DNA of 64,000 bases from Gigaspora rosea (lineage: Eukaryota; Glomeromycota; Glomeromycetes; Diversisporales; Gigasporaceae): contig QKWP01000244.1 of NCBI GenBank assembly GCA_003550325.1, forward strand, positions 245,288 to 309,287. The letters are read 5' to 3'. Positions 35,392 through 48,201 of this stretch are shown here, piece by piece. Every line of letters begins with the position of its first letter. Within the stretch, counting starts at the first letter, position 1. The notes beneath the pieces were generated by a model. It did no database searches and was not told the DNA's origin. It saw only the letters and a list, made by a program, of their open reading frames with translations. Both the position numbers and the translations under genes were made by a program.

Positions 35392-36003
35392 ATTGAGTGG
35401 ATAAGACAGTATAAAAGTATTCCATCGATTTTGATAATAGATGAAATTCAAAAGATCTATAAAGATAAGTATAAATTTGACAAAAGTATAAAAGATACAA
35501 AAACTGCAATAGATTTTTGGTATACCATTAAGGCCAACCTTCAAAAAGTATCAAATGTTTATATAATTATATTTGGAGCCTATAGATACAGTACCAACTT
35601 TGCAGGACTTTCAACTCTTGTCACAATACCAAAAGAGAACAGCAAAGGTCTTTTTGACATCAAATTTACAGATAATTAGCTAGAAAACTATGTTAAAATT
35701 TTCTGCAATAGGTACTTTGTATTATTAGATAATGATATTCTTAATGATATCATCTCAAAATTTTGTAAATATATTCAAAACTTAACAATGGAACATGTAG
35801 GTTTAGTTTGTCACATATTGCATAATACAAAAAATGCCATAAAGTGGCGAATTCATAAAAATATACTGATTTAGAAAAATATATTTATATACCTAAACTC
35901 AAATAATTTCAATTTGACTATTAATAAATACCATACTTTATCCAGAGTCAAAAGTCTTTCTGTTGAGCCATTGAAAATATGTGAAAGTGTTTACTTAAGT
36001 ATA
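35392..36003 (+). pseudogene. Crinkler-type NTPase domain relic
   Basis: One frame reads a Walker-B-like strand, ILIIDEIQKIY, then FWYTIK, then an IIIFGAYRY strand, and after a stop near 35677 continues in frame with ENYVKIFCNRY, EHVGLVCHILHN and IFIYLNS before fading near KICESVYL. This order (IIDEVQ, FW, FAAY, then helical PGLV segment) is what I recall for the NTPase region of Crinkler-like proteins expanded in Glomeromycotina. At least two in-frame stops and extreme AT bias show it is dead. No Walker A or N-terminal domain can be seen upstream. Confidence 0.6.
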
Positions 36004-38339
36004 AAAATTCTTTTCAGACCCTCTAGTAAGTATTCAGCAATTAGTTAAATCTGGATTTTTGTAGCTAATAATATGTATTTATATTTTTCAGTGTCTTTTA
36101 TTATACAGTCATTTTTTCAGCAATATTATGGATATCACAATAGTACTGAAATTACCCTTTATCATTATACTATTTTATTGTAAAAACTTTCACAACTATA
36201 TGTAATAGCCAAAACAAAAAAATTTTATAAGAGTCACTTGGATTTGGAACTAATGGAAATCTTCTAGAACAAACATAGCAAAAGAAATTTTATAAAGTCA
36301 GAATACAAATATTGAAAAAAAATCATTTTTGTCATATAATATAGGTGCAGCTTTTGGATGTAATAAATACTAGATTTTTATATAGATAGGTTGGATTGGG
36401 CTTTAGAACTTTTAAAGAATGGTAATCATATAACCAAATATAGTAATAAAATTTGAACCTACTAGTAAATATAAAGAAATTGTTAAATATGCAAAAAGTA
36501 TAACTATATTTGATATTTAAAATGAATCAAAAAAGGTTCAAAATCTGCAAAAGAATTTTATATATGTATTATTTTCTAAAAAATATAAATATAGTTATTA
36601 TTAGGTTTTGAGATTGGATGTTGCATATTTTTTTAATAAAGCTTTATACATATATATTTATTATTTTTAAATATCTAAAAAAATTGATGATATAGTAGCA
36701 AGTCAAAAAGAAGAAATTTTTTAAGCTCTAACTTATAAAATAAGAGTTTCTTCCTACTACTCTACATTATCTAACCATTACTTATATTATTAAGTATGAA
36801 ACTTTTACAACTAGTGCTATTATTATAAAAACTTTTAATTGTTGCTGTTTTAATTTTACTACCAAGGTCTTGAATGCATATTTCTATTCTGGTCCACATT
36901 TCATTAAAGAAAGATTTCTTGCTTTTTTTTTTTAATCAAATACTTATTTAAAGTAGGCCCAAATGGTTGAGCTAATATTTGAATATTGAATTTGAACTGA
37001 TCCTGTAAAATTTGATAATTATATAGAATTTAATGATCATATAAATAATAATGATGCTTTACTTTGTTGATTAAATTTTCTTCTGCTTATGCTTTGGACA
37101 AGAGAGTATTATTAATTGATTTCATTTAGTGTGTTATGATAGTTCTTCTGATAGCTTTAAATTTATTAACAATTTGATTAAAATTATTGTAATAGGTTTC
37201 TAGAATCTGTTTGATTTCATTATATTTCTTGTATATATCATTGTTATGATAATAAGATTCTGTGCCTTTGTTACATAGTTGGCATTACAAGAATTAATTT
37301 TTGTAATAAGTTTATTATTAATTTTGGCTTTGGTTTTGCCAATTTCTGTAGTAAGCTTTTGCACAATATGGTACAAAAAGAAATATGTACCAAAGATCTC
37401 TATACACAAAAAGCATGATCAGAAAATATTGTTATAAAAAAGAAAAACAAAAAAGTAGTTAATGCTATAAAAGGTATATTTTCTGAAATGTTGAATAAAT
37501 GTATTTGCATGAGAAAAAAATCTGATTAGAAAATTAATTGTGAAAAACATATAGATATTTTAATTACAAGCAAAAATGCCTTTATTTTTAATAAATTTGC
37601 TTTTATAAACTTTTATTAATTATAATATGATTCTTTATTTTTTTAATTTTGTAAAAGTAGTTATATGAAAGAAAAAATCTCTTCTTTTATAGATTAATAG
37701 TTATATGATTAATTGTTTCATATAAAGGCTCAAACTTACTAAAAAATATCAATTTGTCATTAAAAAATAAAGATGGGATTTCAGATTAAAAAGTCAGAAT
37801 AATACATAGACTGGGTAACAAAGTAGAGTGATACACAACCTTATTTAGAACTTGATTTGTATAATATAACCTAATTTTGATTAGACAATTTTGTTATTTT
37901 AATATCATGATTATTTTGTATTAATCATTAACAAATTTAACTTATTTTATTAACAAGTTATTAGCAGATTATTTTTTATATTGTAGAGAATTTTGTAGTA
38001 ACTTTTGATATATAGGCCAATTATATATCCTATATTTTAAAGGATTTCAAGAATCCAAAGTTGTTGTGTATATACTAGAAAGTTCAAGTAAAAGAAAATA
38101 TAATAAAGACCTATTACAGAAATTATTTATCTGAAACAATGTTTATTCTGCCTATATATGATTAATTTTGATCAATTAGTACTATATTAACTTTATGATC
38201 AACTCTGCATTTTTTTTTTCTTTTCTTTTTTTTTTTTTTTTTTAAGGTGCATTTATATTATTTTATTCATACTTTAATTAAAAGTAATAAAACATGCTAT
38301 ATAATATATAAAAAATCAGATTATTATAATTGTAGTTAT
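36004..38339. other. Decayed AT-rich stretch
   Basis: No supported gene. Frames are riddled with stops and the sequence is very poor in CpG. It probably comprises old repeats beyond recognition. Confidence 0.45.
38325..38339. repeat. Left SINE target-site duplication
   Basis: ataattgtagttat, repeated directly after the A tail at about 39012-39025. Confidence 0.85.
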
Positions 38340-39011
38340 GTTCTGCGGGCTGATAGCGTAGCGGTTACGCTCCTAGGATGCAAATCGAAGGTTGCCGGTT
38401 CAAGACCCCCAGAGGCAATAAAGGAAAAATACCAGCCGGTTAAGGAAACTTGTGGATCCGCATTATGTCAGCTGGCCAGAAAATCAGAGGGCTTAATTAG
38501 GCATTTCCCGTAGTTGGAGTGCAGGTATGGCAGCTAGTGTAGAACCTGCAGGCGGACTACTTAAATTAGGCACCAAAAGTGCATGTGTGGCTAGATGCGT
38601 CCTCGTCTATGGTCTGGGTCTTCCGTCGGCGTTTACAGGTTTACCTAAATTGAGCAGTTGCCGTTATTAAATCTATGGCGGTGAAGTGAAATGAGTTAGA
38701 ACCCGATTTGGATTAACCGAAGTCACGAGACGTAATGTGAGGCCGAAGTCTGAGAAGATACTACATGAACTTGTGGCGCAATCATTCCGAGGTGGAGTCT
38801 ATTTGTACCAACATCGTTCTGGTGGCGATTGTCCGAAGGCGGTGATTGGGAGGGTAAAAGCTCGGTGCCCACTGGGCATTTGGGCGGTCTGAAATAGGGC
38901 TAGCCGGATGTATGCTAACTAAATAGTTTAATATGTAATTTGTCAATTGATAAATTAATAAAAAAATATTAACGCACTCGTTAAGCAACCAGTGCAAGTT
39001 TAAAAAAAAAA
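38340..39011 (+). mobile_element. Full-length tRNA-derived SINE with 14-bp target duplication
   Basis: The element starts with a tRNA-like head holding box A (tagcgtagcgg, 38354-38364) and box B (ggttcaagacc, 38397-38407); the anticodon region gatgcaaatcgaag recalls tRNA-Cys. It ends in an A-rich tail (39002-39011). ataattgtagttat flanks both sides, ending at 38339 and starting at about 39012, a perfect 14-bp target duplication as made by LINE-type retrotransposition. At about 670 bp it is long for a SINE. The shared body (38490-38575) links it to copies at 1381-1600, 20012-20122 and 49864-49945. It is CpG-rich against a CpG-poor background, so it is young. Confidence 0.88.
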
Positions 39012-40839
39012 ATAATTGTAGTTATTAAAAATCTTACTACAAAACAAAATTATAGAAATGCAAAATGGTATATAATTAGTATGAAAGGGGTCACACAATT
39101 TTTATTGGCAATTAAAATAAAAAATTTAGTTTAAGGGTACGTAGATTATATATGCATATTTATTGTATATATTAAACATATGAATTTTATTAAATAAGCC
39201 TTTTTATTTATTTTTATTCTTTTAGAATTTCACAACTACTATATAGGTATGTTGTAATCCCATTTTGATCTATTCACGATTTCATATTTAGTAAATTAAG
39301 ACTTTTTTTTGTTTGCATTATCCTATACATTTAGCGCTTATAACTTTGAAAAAATTGTAGTATTCAAGATATATCTTCTTTTCTCTTTTCTTTTCAAAGC
39401 ACAGTCCTCAAATATTTTATATGTGAGCTCTTTTTTACTAAGTGATTTTTTAAGGCCTTTTGCTTTTATTATATTTTTTCATGAATTTTCTATAATAACA
39501 CTATAACATTTTGCTTTAATTTTTGTATAGCCATTAACTTTAATACTAGTATTATTATTATTCTATTTATCTATAACTTTTGTATTTTTCAAAACATGTT
39601 TATTTTCTTTATTGATTATCCATTAATCTTTTGGAAACTTTTTTACTAGCCAATAGTCTTGAGAGTAATTACTAAAATCAAATAAATCACAATTATTGAC
39701 ATGTCTTGATATATATTTTCTATCTCTATTTCTATTATTAATGGATTGGATTTACCCTTTTGTACGAAATATAGTACATTTTAAAAAATGCATTAAAAAT
39801 TTAAAAAAATTAATAGCTTAATTTTTTTTATATACAAAAATCTAATAAGTATTCAAAAATAGTTTAGCAGTATTGTTTTTTAAATTAATAATAAAATTTT
39901 TATAAAAAAATTTTTTTTATATATTGTATTTTTTGTGATTTGTAATGTACTAGATTTTGTACATTTGTAAAGTCAGTTATAATTATAATTTATTAATATA
40001 TTTGGCAAATTAAAAGTTTTAATAAATAAAAAATTGTATAGGCTTGTTATAAAAAAAAATATTATTATTAGTTATATTATAAAAATTATTACTTATATTA
40101 TAAGCTTTTTTTGAAAATTTTTACAAATTATTACTTTACATAGTAAGCCATATGAGTTTAGCTAGAGTTTAAAAAATTTTTTGCTAATTAAATTTTCTAA
40201 ATTCTTAATCAAAATTATAAATATTTATTATCTAATTTCAATTACAAAATTTTTTTTAATCCTAAATTAGTATATCTCAAGTTATATTACTTTAAATTTT
40301 AAAAAAATTACATCTAATTTTTATATATAAATTGGATATTTTAGTTATATAGTATTTACTAGCAAAAATTTCAAATTTAGATTACTTCTTATATATTAAT
40401 CTAATCTTAAATAAAATTTTAAAATTATAACTAACAAACTTATGTTTATAATTTTATTAATAGTTTAAATAAATTTATTTAGTAAAAAAATTTTTTATAA
40501 TCAAAAATATTTTGTAAAATTACTAGTAAATGTGCTAAAAACTAGGTTAAACTAGCAAATGTGAATTTTAAAAAAAATGTACAAAATTTAAAAAGCTATG
40601 TAAAGCTATGAGTTTTTTAAAACAAGTAGCCCATAAGTTAAAATATTATTAAAAAATATTTAATTAAGTAGTTAATTTTAAAAATTAATAGATAATTAAG
40701 TTTAATTATGTACTAAATCTAGTACAATGTACTAGATCTAGTACAGGTAAATCCTATCCATTAAAGAATTTGCATTAGTATATAAAAGTTTCATTTGATT
40801 TTATATTTTTTTTTAAAGTATCCATATCAGAAATTGTAT
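39012..40839. other. CpG-free AT-rich decay zone
   Basis: By eye I find no CG dinucleotide between about 39766 and 40843. No gene is supported; the open frame at 39309-39506 is low-complexity. Confidence 0.6.
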
Positions 40840-41192
40840 AGTACGGGACAGTAAAAGACATCCAATCTATACATATAGCGCCAATTTTGGGTGCTTATAT
40901 AATCAATTCTGATTGGCTAAGTTTTGTGCAATTGATTTTGATTGGCTAAAAACCTATATATGGTTTCTTTTTTTATATTAAACGCCAATTTTTTAAACTC
41001 ATATAAACTTTAATGCCTTATAACTTCCTTAAAATTAAAAATAAAAAAAATTCCTTTGACAAAATTGTAGTTTATTTAAAAATCTATCAATTTGTTAAAG
41101 GATTTTTTGATTTAATTTTTTTTAAAAAAGTTATAACAATTTAAAGTTTTACTAATAATGAGTGGATGTCTTTTACTGTCCGGTACCGTATA
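40840..41192. mobile_element. MITE in the decay zone
   Basis: gacagtaaaagacatcca (40847) and its inverse tggatgtcttttactgtc (41164) are perfect inverted ends inside acgg/ccgt. The subterminal phrase tctgattggctaa recurs here twice, and also in the 51252-51800 element. About 350 bp, no ORF. Confidence 0.75.
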
Positions 41193-43386
41193 TATAATAT
41201 TTAAAAAGATCAAAAATATATGCTTTTATATATTTTAGTTTATTTAACTTTATATTAATTTGTCTTTGATGTATAGCTACTAAGTTTGCTCTATAGAAAA
41301 TTTTATAACTAACTAATGCTGGATCTAATATTAATTGTTGTAATCATTATTCTTCTTTTACCTGTTTTACTAAATCAATATTTATTCACTTTTTCATATT
41401 TTCTATAGTTTTTCTAAACACAAAGTTATTTATTAACTTTCAAAAATCTTTTTTGAATTTTTTTTGATTTTGCATATTGTTGTATATTTATTGCAATATA
41501 GGGTTCTAACTATTAAAATTGTTCAAAACCTAAAACTCGATAGACTTTTTCTAAAACATATCCAATAAATAATATAATAGTCTTTATTATAGTATTAGTA
41601 TAAGCTTTTCTGCATAAGAACATTGCTTTTCTATTTATTCTTTTTGTTTTATACTATACTAATTATAAGGTATATTTTTTTTATTTTGAACATATGGAAT
41701 AGTCAAAATTCCAAATAATACCAATTGATATTATATTAGAAAAATAGCTAACAAAGATCAAATTTTTCAAAATTAGGCAAGTTGATTGGCTAAAAATTTT
41801 TTTATCTGATCAAATTGCAGAAAAACTGCTAATAGTTTAAATATAAACTCTGTTAGTATTGTTTGGGATCCTGGGTAGTTTTGTAACTTTGGATATAATT
41901 CTTTTGCAATTGATAATTAACTTCTAAACAATATTTTTGACCTGATTTTCTTTTAACAATAATATTTTTCTGTACTAAAGAATAGGTTGCATTTAGAGAT
42001 ATAGTTGATTGCTATTTAAATCTAAATGGTTAGTAAATATTAAGATATTGCTAAACTACAGTATATAGATTATTGACATCTAAGTATAGTACTTTTTTTT
42101 GTTTTTTTTTTATTATATCCTCTAATTCAAGAATATTTGCTCTGGCTATATATTGCTTTGCTAAAGGTATTTCTTCTCTTTTTATTACTATAAAGAAATT
42201 GTGCATATCTCTTTAATGCTTATAAAATAATTTTAAATTAATTTTGGTTACTTTCATACAAGTATTCTATACTAATTAAGATATAGTTAAAATAATTTGC
42301 TAAAATGAGTTTGAATGCTAAATAAAATGTTTTTGAAATGCCTCAAATGCATATGCTAAAATTAATACATTAGTTTTAAAATAAATATCATAATAATCAC
42401 TAAAAGTTTTATATACTGTTTCTTTCCAAACTATATACACAAAGTCATAATTCTTTTAAGATATGGTATAAATTTTTTTTGTATTCATATTCTTTGTTTT
42501 CACATCTATACTTACAATAATTTAATCCATCTACTATATATTTCCAAAAATAAGCTACCTTCAAAAGTAGCTACTTTCTTATTTGTTTAACAATTTTTAA
42601 AAAAATCATTAGTAGTTGCTACATATAAAGCCTAAAGTTTACTAAGTAAACCTCAAAAGACTAGTAAATAAAGTTGTTCAGGATAACAAAATACATCTAT
42701 AGTAAAAATTTGGTATCATTTGGACAACTTTTATTAGTAAACATTTTTTAATTTTTTAAAAAATTTAACAATCTAAAAATAAGCTATTCTATTTTTTTTT
42801 TGTATAACTTTTTGACCAAAAAATAGCTTATGTTTAGAAACATACAGTAAGTCACTATTAAAATCTTTATATGATAGAAGTTTAATCTTATTAAACTTCT
42901 CTGATAGTAAATAAGATAAGATAAATTTTGATATAATAGAAAATATTTTGCTAGTTGTTTTAGTATTTTTATTTGACTTTTTTTTTTATCATATAAATTT
43001 TCTATTATCTTAACTAAACCAGGTAACAGAAATTTTATACTATCAATAAATTGAAGCTGACCAACTGAATAATATATTGCTTAGAATTATTTGCTATAGG
43101 TACTATTATTTTATCTATCACTTTTGCTATTTTTGTATAAAATGATAAAAATCATAACTACTGCTATTACAAAATAGTACTAGAATTTTTATTGTTGCTG
43201 GACTAATTTGTAATTTCAAATTGCATTTATTATATGCTAGTTTTCAAAATTTTCCTATAAGGGGGCATCTATAAATAACATTATATACCCCCTCATAGTA
43301 GCGCTTGACCCCTCACTATATAAAAAAATTTTTTAAAATCCATATGTTTATATATTAAATTTTACAAAAACTTGAATATATTGTGG
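41193..43386. other. CpG-free decay zone, possible retroelement remnants
   Basis: No CG is seen from about 41541 to 43311. On the minus strand near 41900-42010 a frame vaguely recalls the start of a reverse-transcriptase domain (SLVQKN then VKRKSGQKYCLEVNY), but it is too degraded for a firm call. Confidence 0.3.
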
Positions 43387-43610
43387 CACAGTAATCCGAT
43401 TTGGATAATTTAGGTACCATTCGATTTGTCTCAGTGAGACGAATCCAATGATACCAAAATCATTTCATTTGGATTACTGGATCAATAGTTATTCACAAAA
43501 AACTATTAATTTTATAGTAATTTTATAAGAAAACATAATAACCAATAGTATTTGGTCAGTAACTTTTGATCCAGTGTCCAAATGAAATGAAATTGGTACT
43601 ATTCGATACA
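43387..43610. mobile_element. Foldback of the TCTCASTGAGACGA family
   Basis: Arms include gtctcagtgagacgaat near the left and tttgatccagt...tccaaatgaaatga on the right, mirrored as tcatttggattactggatca. A fragment with accgagatgagtcaaatggta lies near 43950. A ttagggt tract follows at 43685. Confidence 0.6.
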
Positions 43611-45030
43611 TTTTACTTATTTGCGCGAGTAATACAAACCAAAAAGGAAATCTGATTTTGTAAATAAACTAAGTGTGTGAGATAAGTTAGGGTCTTAACG
43701 TTAGAGAATATAGGGTTAAAGTGATGTCTAATATAAATAAAACTTTATTTCTGTCATTTTTAATTAGTGCACCAAGATTGATTTAAACATTAGTTTTTGC
43801 ATATTTTTACTTTTTTCTTTATTTACGTGTGTTCGAATTCATCGTCAGGCTGATCCGGAATAGTCAAATTTTGCACTCTCCGATTAGCTATTTCCTCTTC
43901 AGGAGCTTGTATTACCTGCATAAATAAGTGGATACCCATTTGACTCCTCTTACCGAGATGAGTCAAATGGTACAAAATAATTAAATTTGGACCACTGGTT
44001 CAATTTTATACAATTTTTTCTAAAAAAATTATATTATATTTTTTGACCTCCTACTTATTGAGAAAAACGTTATTGTTTATCCAACTCCTCTTGTATAATG
44101 TTAATTATAGATGCCCTCTAATATGTTTATAATTTAGTATCTTATTTTTTTTTTGCCAAACAATTGAGTTTTACAATATATATATATTTTTACATATATT
44201 ATATACTTTTTTTTGTCCATTATCTAGCTTATCTTGAATTATTAGCTTTTTCCATGGTATTTTTATACAAAGCTCCTAAATATTTTTTAGTTTCTAATCA
44301 AATATTCAAATTTTATTGTATTTTAATTCATGTAATTTTTCTTTAGACATCCAACATTTACTTGCTATTTGATATTTTTACTATAATTCAGGTATCATTT
44401 TTTTTATATAGAACTAGTTCACAAAGAATATTTATAATAAAATCCAGATTCTTTTAAAGATTTTCTATTAAGCCTTTATAATTCTCTAATTTATAATTAA
44501 TTACTAGTTTTTAGACTGTTTTATCTAAACAATATATTGTATATCTATATGAAATTACCTTTTGTTTCACTATTTTTATAGCATTTTTTTTTATCTTTTT
44601 TTTCTACTTTGATTTTTTCTGCTTATAAATCTATATCAATTTGTATTAACATGTTTTTGATATACTTTGGTTTTATATAATTTTTATTTTCTTTAGAAAG
44701 AATTAATTATTGTAGTACTTTACTAGGTCCTGAATATATTGGTATATACTTTTTTAATAAATCTAGTTGACTATAAAGCATTTTTAGCAAAAGTATTTTT
44801 TTCATAAAGGTTATTTTATTTATGCATTAATTGAATAAAATCTGTTATAAGGGCAGTGTCATTAATCACCTGATTATTTTTTATCAGAGGCCTACCCCCC
44901 TCCCTCTTCCTTAATATATAAATAGTCAGGTTCTTATATATAATTTTAACTTTTTTTACTCATCTCCCTCTCTAAAAAATCACCTGATTTTTGTTACTCC
45001 CCTAAGTATATAATATGTTTTTAATTCTTT
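43611..45030. other. AT-rich spacer before the mariner
   Basis: No gene supported. A small foldback fragment is at 43930-44010; the open frame at 44164-44346 is low-complexity. Confidence 0.4.
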
Positions 45031-45225
45031 AGATATGTAGGTTGGATGATAAGTCCTGTTAGTGAGGTCAGATCTCTATGCAGATCATTGCTATAAATGA
45101 ATAATTAATATATCCATACGTCTAACTTATTATGAATTATTTTATTAAATTAAATATATCGATATATAATAAAATCGGTAAAGAATTTTTTTTTAAATTT
45201 GTCGTTTAAAAATATTGGGATAAAA

Positions 45226-46998
45226 ATGAGTCGACAATATCAACATTACTATACCCTTATTCGATGGAAAAACAATAAAAAATCACTAGAATACATGCAG
45301 AACTAGTTATTGGTGAAGGAGATCAGGTAGTATCACTATGCACAATTGATCGCTGGATTGCTGCATTTAAAGCTGGTGATGAGAATGTTGAAGATAAGCC
45401 TCGTTCTGGGCATCCTCGCGAAGTCTCCACCCCAGAACTTATTGCTAAAGTTAAAGAATTGGTCTCTGATGACCCTCATACAGGGACGATGATTTTTTGT
45501 GATGGAATAACATAAATTTTGCGGCGGGATAAGGTAAATTTTGTGATTTTTTGTGATCAATTTGAAACGATTTTGTGCAATTTTGTGCAATCTAAAGTAA
45601 ATTTTGTGATTTGTTGTGGATTAATTTGAAGCGATTTTGAGAGTTAATTTGAATTTTATAAAATTTTGCGATGACGAATAAAATATTTTTTATTTGTACT
45701 GTAAAAAGCTCTATATAAAGAATAAAAAAGCTATTGCTATATAAAATATATAAAAATCCTCAAAGTTCTATATAAAAAATTTCGATAATGATAATAATTC
45801 AATCCCAGTTAAAATACATCATAGATAATTGTATAGGTCGGCATTTAGCCCTACTAGTAAGTAAGTTATATAGCAAAATTATTAGCTGGGCACTTTTCAC
45901 TTAGTGAATAGCTACAATTTTATTAGTAAAATTTTTAATAATCCTGGGCAAAATTTAGCCCTACCAACCAGGATTCTGATGCATTCCGACTAGGAATTTC
46001 AGAGACCTTCCATGAAATTATGTAAAAACATGCCAATCTATTGAATTTTGTGAAATTTTGTGGCGGAACTATGCGAAAACATGCCAATTTATCGAATTTT
46101 GTAAAATTTTGTGATGGAACTACACAAATTTTGTGATTTTTACAAAATTTTGTAATTTTTGTGATATTTTGTAAAACTCAATATATCATCGTCCCTGCCC
46201 TCATATTACTACTAGAGGATTGTTAGACCTTGTAGGTATTTCCCATGAAAGAGTTAATTATATTCTTAATGAAAAGCTTAATATGAAAAAAATCTGTGCA
46301 AAATGGGTTTCGTATAAGTTAAGTGAAAAAAATAAGCAAGTCCGTATTAGAATTTCTAAAGAAATTTTAGAAATTCTAAAAGGTGGTTATTGAAATATAA
46401 TTACGGGTGACAAAACTTGGATGTATTTTTTTACTGTTTCAAGCAAAGAAGATAATAAAAATGGGTCGAATCTGGAGAAAATAGGCCACAAATTGTCAGA
46501 ACACCTAAAAATAGTAGAAAACGTATATTTTGTATGTTCTTTGCTGCAGATGGTATAGTAGCTAGTAAAGTAGTTTCTGAAGGTTCTACCGTCAATAGTA
46601 GGTTCTATGTTAATGACATATTACCTAAGGTATTCAATAATTTTATGAAAAAAAGAGATAGATATACTGTAAGAGATGTCCTATTGCATCACCACGATAA
46701 TGCTACGCCACATGGGCAAAGATTGTTACTAGCTATTTAAAAAAAACAACGTGTTGAATTAGTGCCCCATCCTCCCTACAGTCCAGACCTAGCACTGTGT
46801 GACTTTTATCTGTTTCCAAAAATTAAAAAAGAATTGTCGGGTTGGCGTTTTGAACAGGTTGAAAATCTTGCAAGGGCTGTAAAATCAATCACTGATAGTA
46901 TTAATATGGATGAATATAACAAGTGTTTCCAAAATTGGCAAATCCGGCTTAAATCCTGTATAGATCTTCATGGAGAGTATATCGAGGGAATACATTGA
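45226..46998 (+). pseudogene. mariner transposase, interrupted and disrupted
   Basis: The N-terminal helix-turn-helix part starts at ATG 45226 and shifts frame near 45295 before reading CTIDRWIAAFKAGDENVEDK and RSGHPRE. The frame is then broken by the MITE at 45481-46197 and resumes with ITTRGLLDLVGIS. The catalytic triad positions can be placed: first Asp in ITGDKTW (Lys replaces the usual Glu), second Asp in HHDNATPH, third in PYSPDLALCDF, with 34 residues between the second and third, the DD34D signature of mariner. Further breaks include a TGA near 46392, a frame change before 46534 and a TAA at 46738-46740. Cut-and-paste transposition was its role; this copy cannot encode enzyme. Confidence 0.92.
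45481..46197. mobile_element. hAT-type MITE inside the mariner, 8-bp target duplication
   Basis: The ends cagggacgatgat and atcatcgtccctg are perfect 13-bp inverses. ccctcata repeats exactly at 45473-45480 and 46198-46205, an 8-bp duplication. Both features define hAT elements. The interior is packed with ttttgtgattt, attttgtg and tttgtgcaa words and has no transposase ORF. Insertion split the mariner transposase between its DNA-binding and catalytic parts. Confidence 0.93.
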
Positions 46999-47538
46999 TT
47001 AGTTTTTTAAATGTATTGTCAAATTTTTAAAATAAATACTTACTGACAAGACTTATCATCCAACCTACATATATTGTTAAAATTTTTTTCAATTATTTAA
47101 ATTCTTCTCACCTTCTGTTAAATATAATAAATCTATCAAATATTTGACTTAATAATTTCTTTTAAAGATATAATAGGTTTATATCTACTTTTATTTTTCT
47201 AAAAACTTATTTGTAAAGGACCCCAAATATCTCTCATATAGACCATAACTGGATTTTGGCCAATTTTAATTTAAATAACAAACCTATATTTACTTAAATA
47301 ATTTCTAATCCAGTAATTAGAATTGAGTGAACATTTTTTGTTTGATGCGCTTCACTGAGAGCTTTATTTTTTTAAAAAAAGTTCATTCAATTTGAACTAC
47401 TGGATGCCAAAATAATTACCAAAAACAGTTTTTTTGCTTTTCAAAATTTGGAGGTTTTGCTAAAATATGTAATATATACCCTTTGTACTAGATACCCGTG
47501 GTTCTATTTGTTAAATATATTAATAGTATAGTTTGGAT

Positions 47539-47840
47539 CAGAGTTGGCAAATAACTTTTAAATGACATAAATAATATTGTAATATTATTATTTGTTACTT
47601 TGTCATTTAAAAGTTAAATGACAAATGACAAAAATTAGTTTATATTTAAAAATGCAAAGATTCTGTGATTATTAAGGTTTTGTATTGCTTTAGGCAGTTT
47701 AGAATTGGTCAAATTCTAAAACACTCAAAGTTTTAATATATTATTTTAAATAACAAAAACAACAAATGATCTATATTATTTGTTACTAATTTGTTATTTG
47801 TTATGAAAATTTTAAATAACCTTATTATTTGCTATCCCTG
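47539..47840. mobile_element. hAT-like MITE built from AAATGACA/TTATTTGT words
   Basis: cagagttggcaaataac (47539) is mirrored by ttatttgctatccctg (47825) with a few differences. The interior repeats tttaaatgaca, aaatgacaaa, ttatttgtta and ttgtcatttaaaa in both orientations. The end resembles that of the 17519-17647 element (cagggttggcaatgg). No duplication could be matched. Confidence 0.6.
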
Positions 47841-48201
47841 ATTAAATTAATTTTTTCGAATTCATCTATATCATAAAGCATTGCCAGAAATTTTATATCT
47901 TTAAAATTTGCTATGTTTCCATAATATTGAATTTTACTTATATTCTAAATATGTAGGTTTTTGATCAGCTTTTATAGCACCTTCTCTTGTATAGTATATT
48001 GAAATACAATTTTTAAAGTATTTATTATTATTGTAATTTTGTGAATTAATTAACCCAATTTGTGATTTATTTAAAGTTTTATGAAAAAGTAACCAACTAC
48101 AACCTTGTAGTAGTCTGAATATACTTATTTTAAAAAATATCTCTTCTGCTCAAACAAATGGCTATTATGATCTTTGTATTGGTTTATTTTTAAAAAATAA
48201 T
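47841..48201. other. AT-rich spacer
   Basis: Nothing identifiable. Confidence 0.4.

Larger units (their letters stand above)
45036..47069 (+). mobile_element. mariner element interrupted by a hAT-type MITE
   Basis: The ends tgtaggttggatgataagtc (45036) and, inverted, tgtaggttggatgataagtc (47069 backward) are perfect over 20 bp and near-perfect beyond, flanked by TA at 45034-45035 and 47070-47071 as in Tc1/mariner elements. Subtracting the 717-bp insert and one copy of its 8-bp duplication leaves about 1.31 kb, the usual size for mariner. Confidence 0.93.

Noticed and set aside
38349..38420. A functional tRNA gene
   Set aside because: Box A and box B are good but the acceptor and T stems do not pair properly, and the unit is the head of a retroposed element with an A tail and target duplication.
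41900..44800. A definite Ty3-type pol remnant
   Set aside because: Scattered minus-strand phrases recall reverse transcriptase and an integrase tail, but their order does not fit one element and the matches are too weak.
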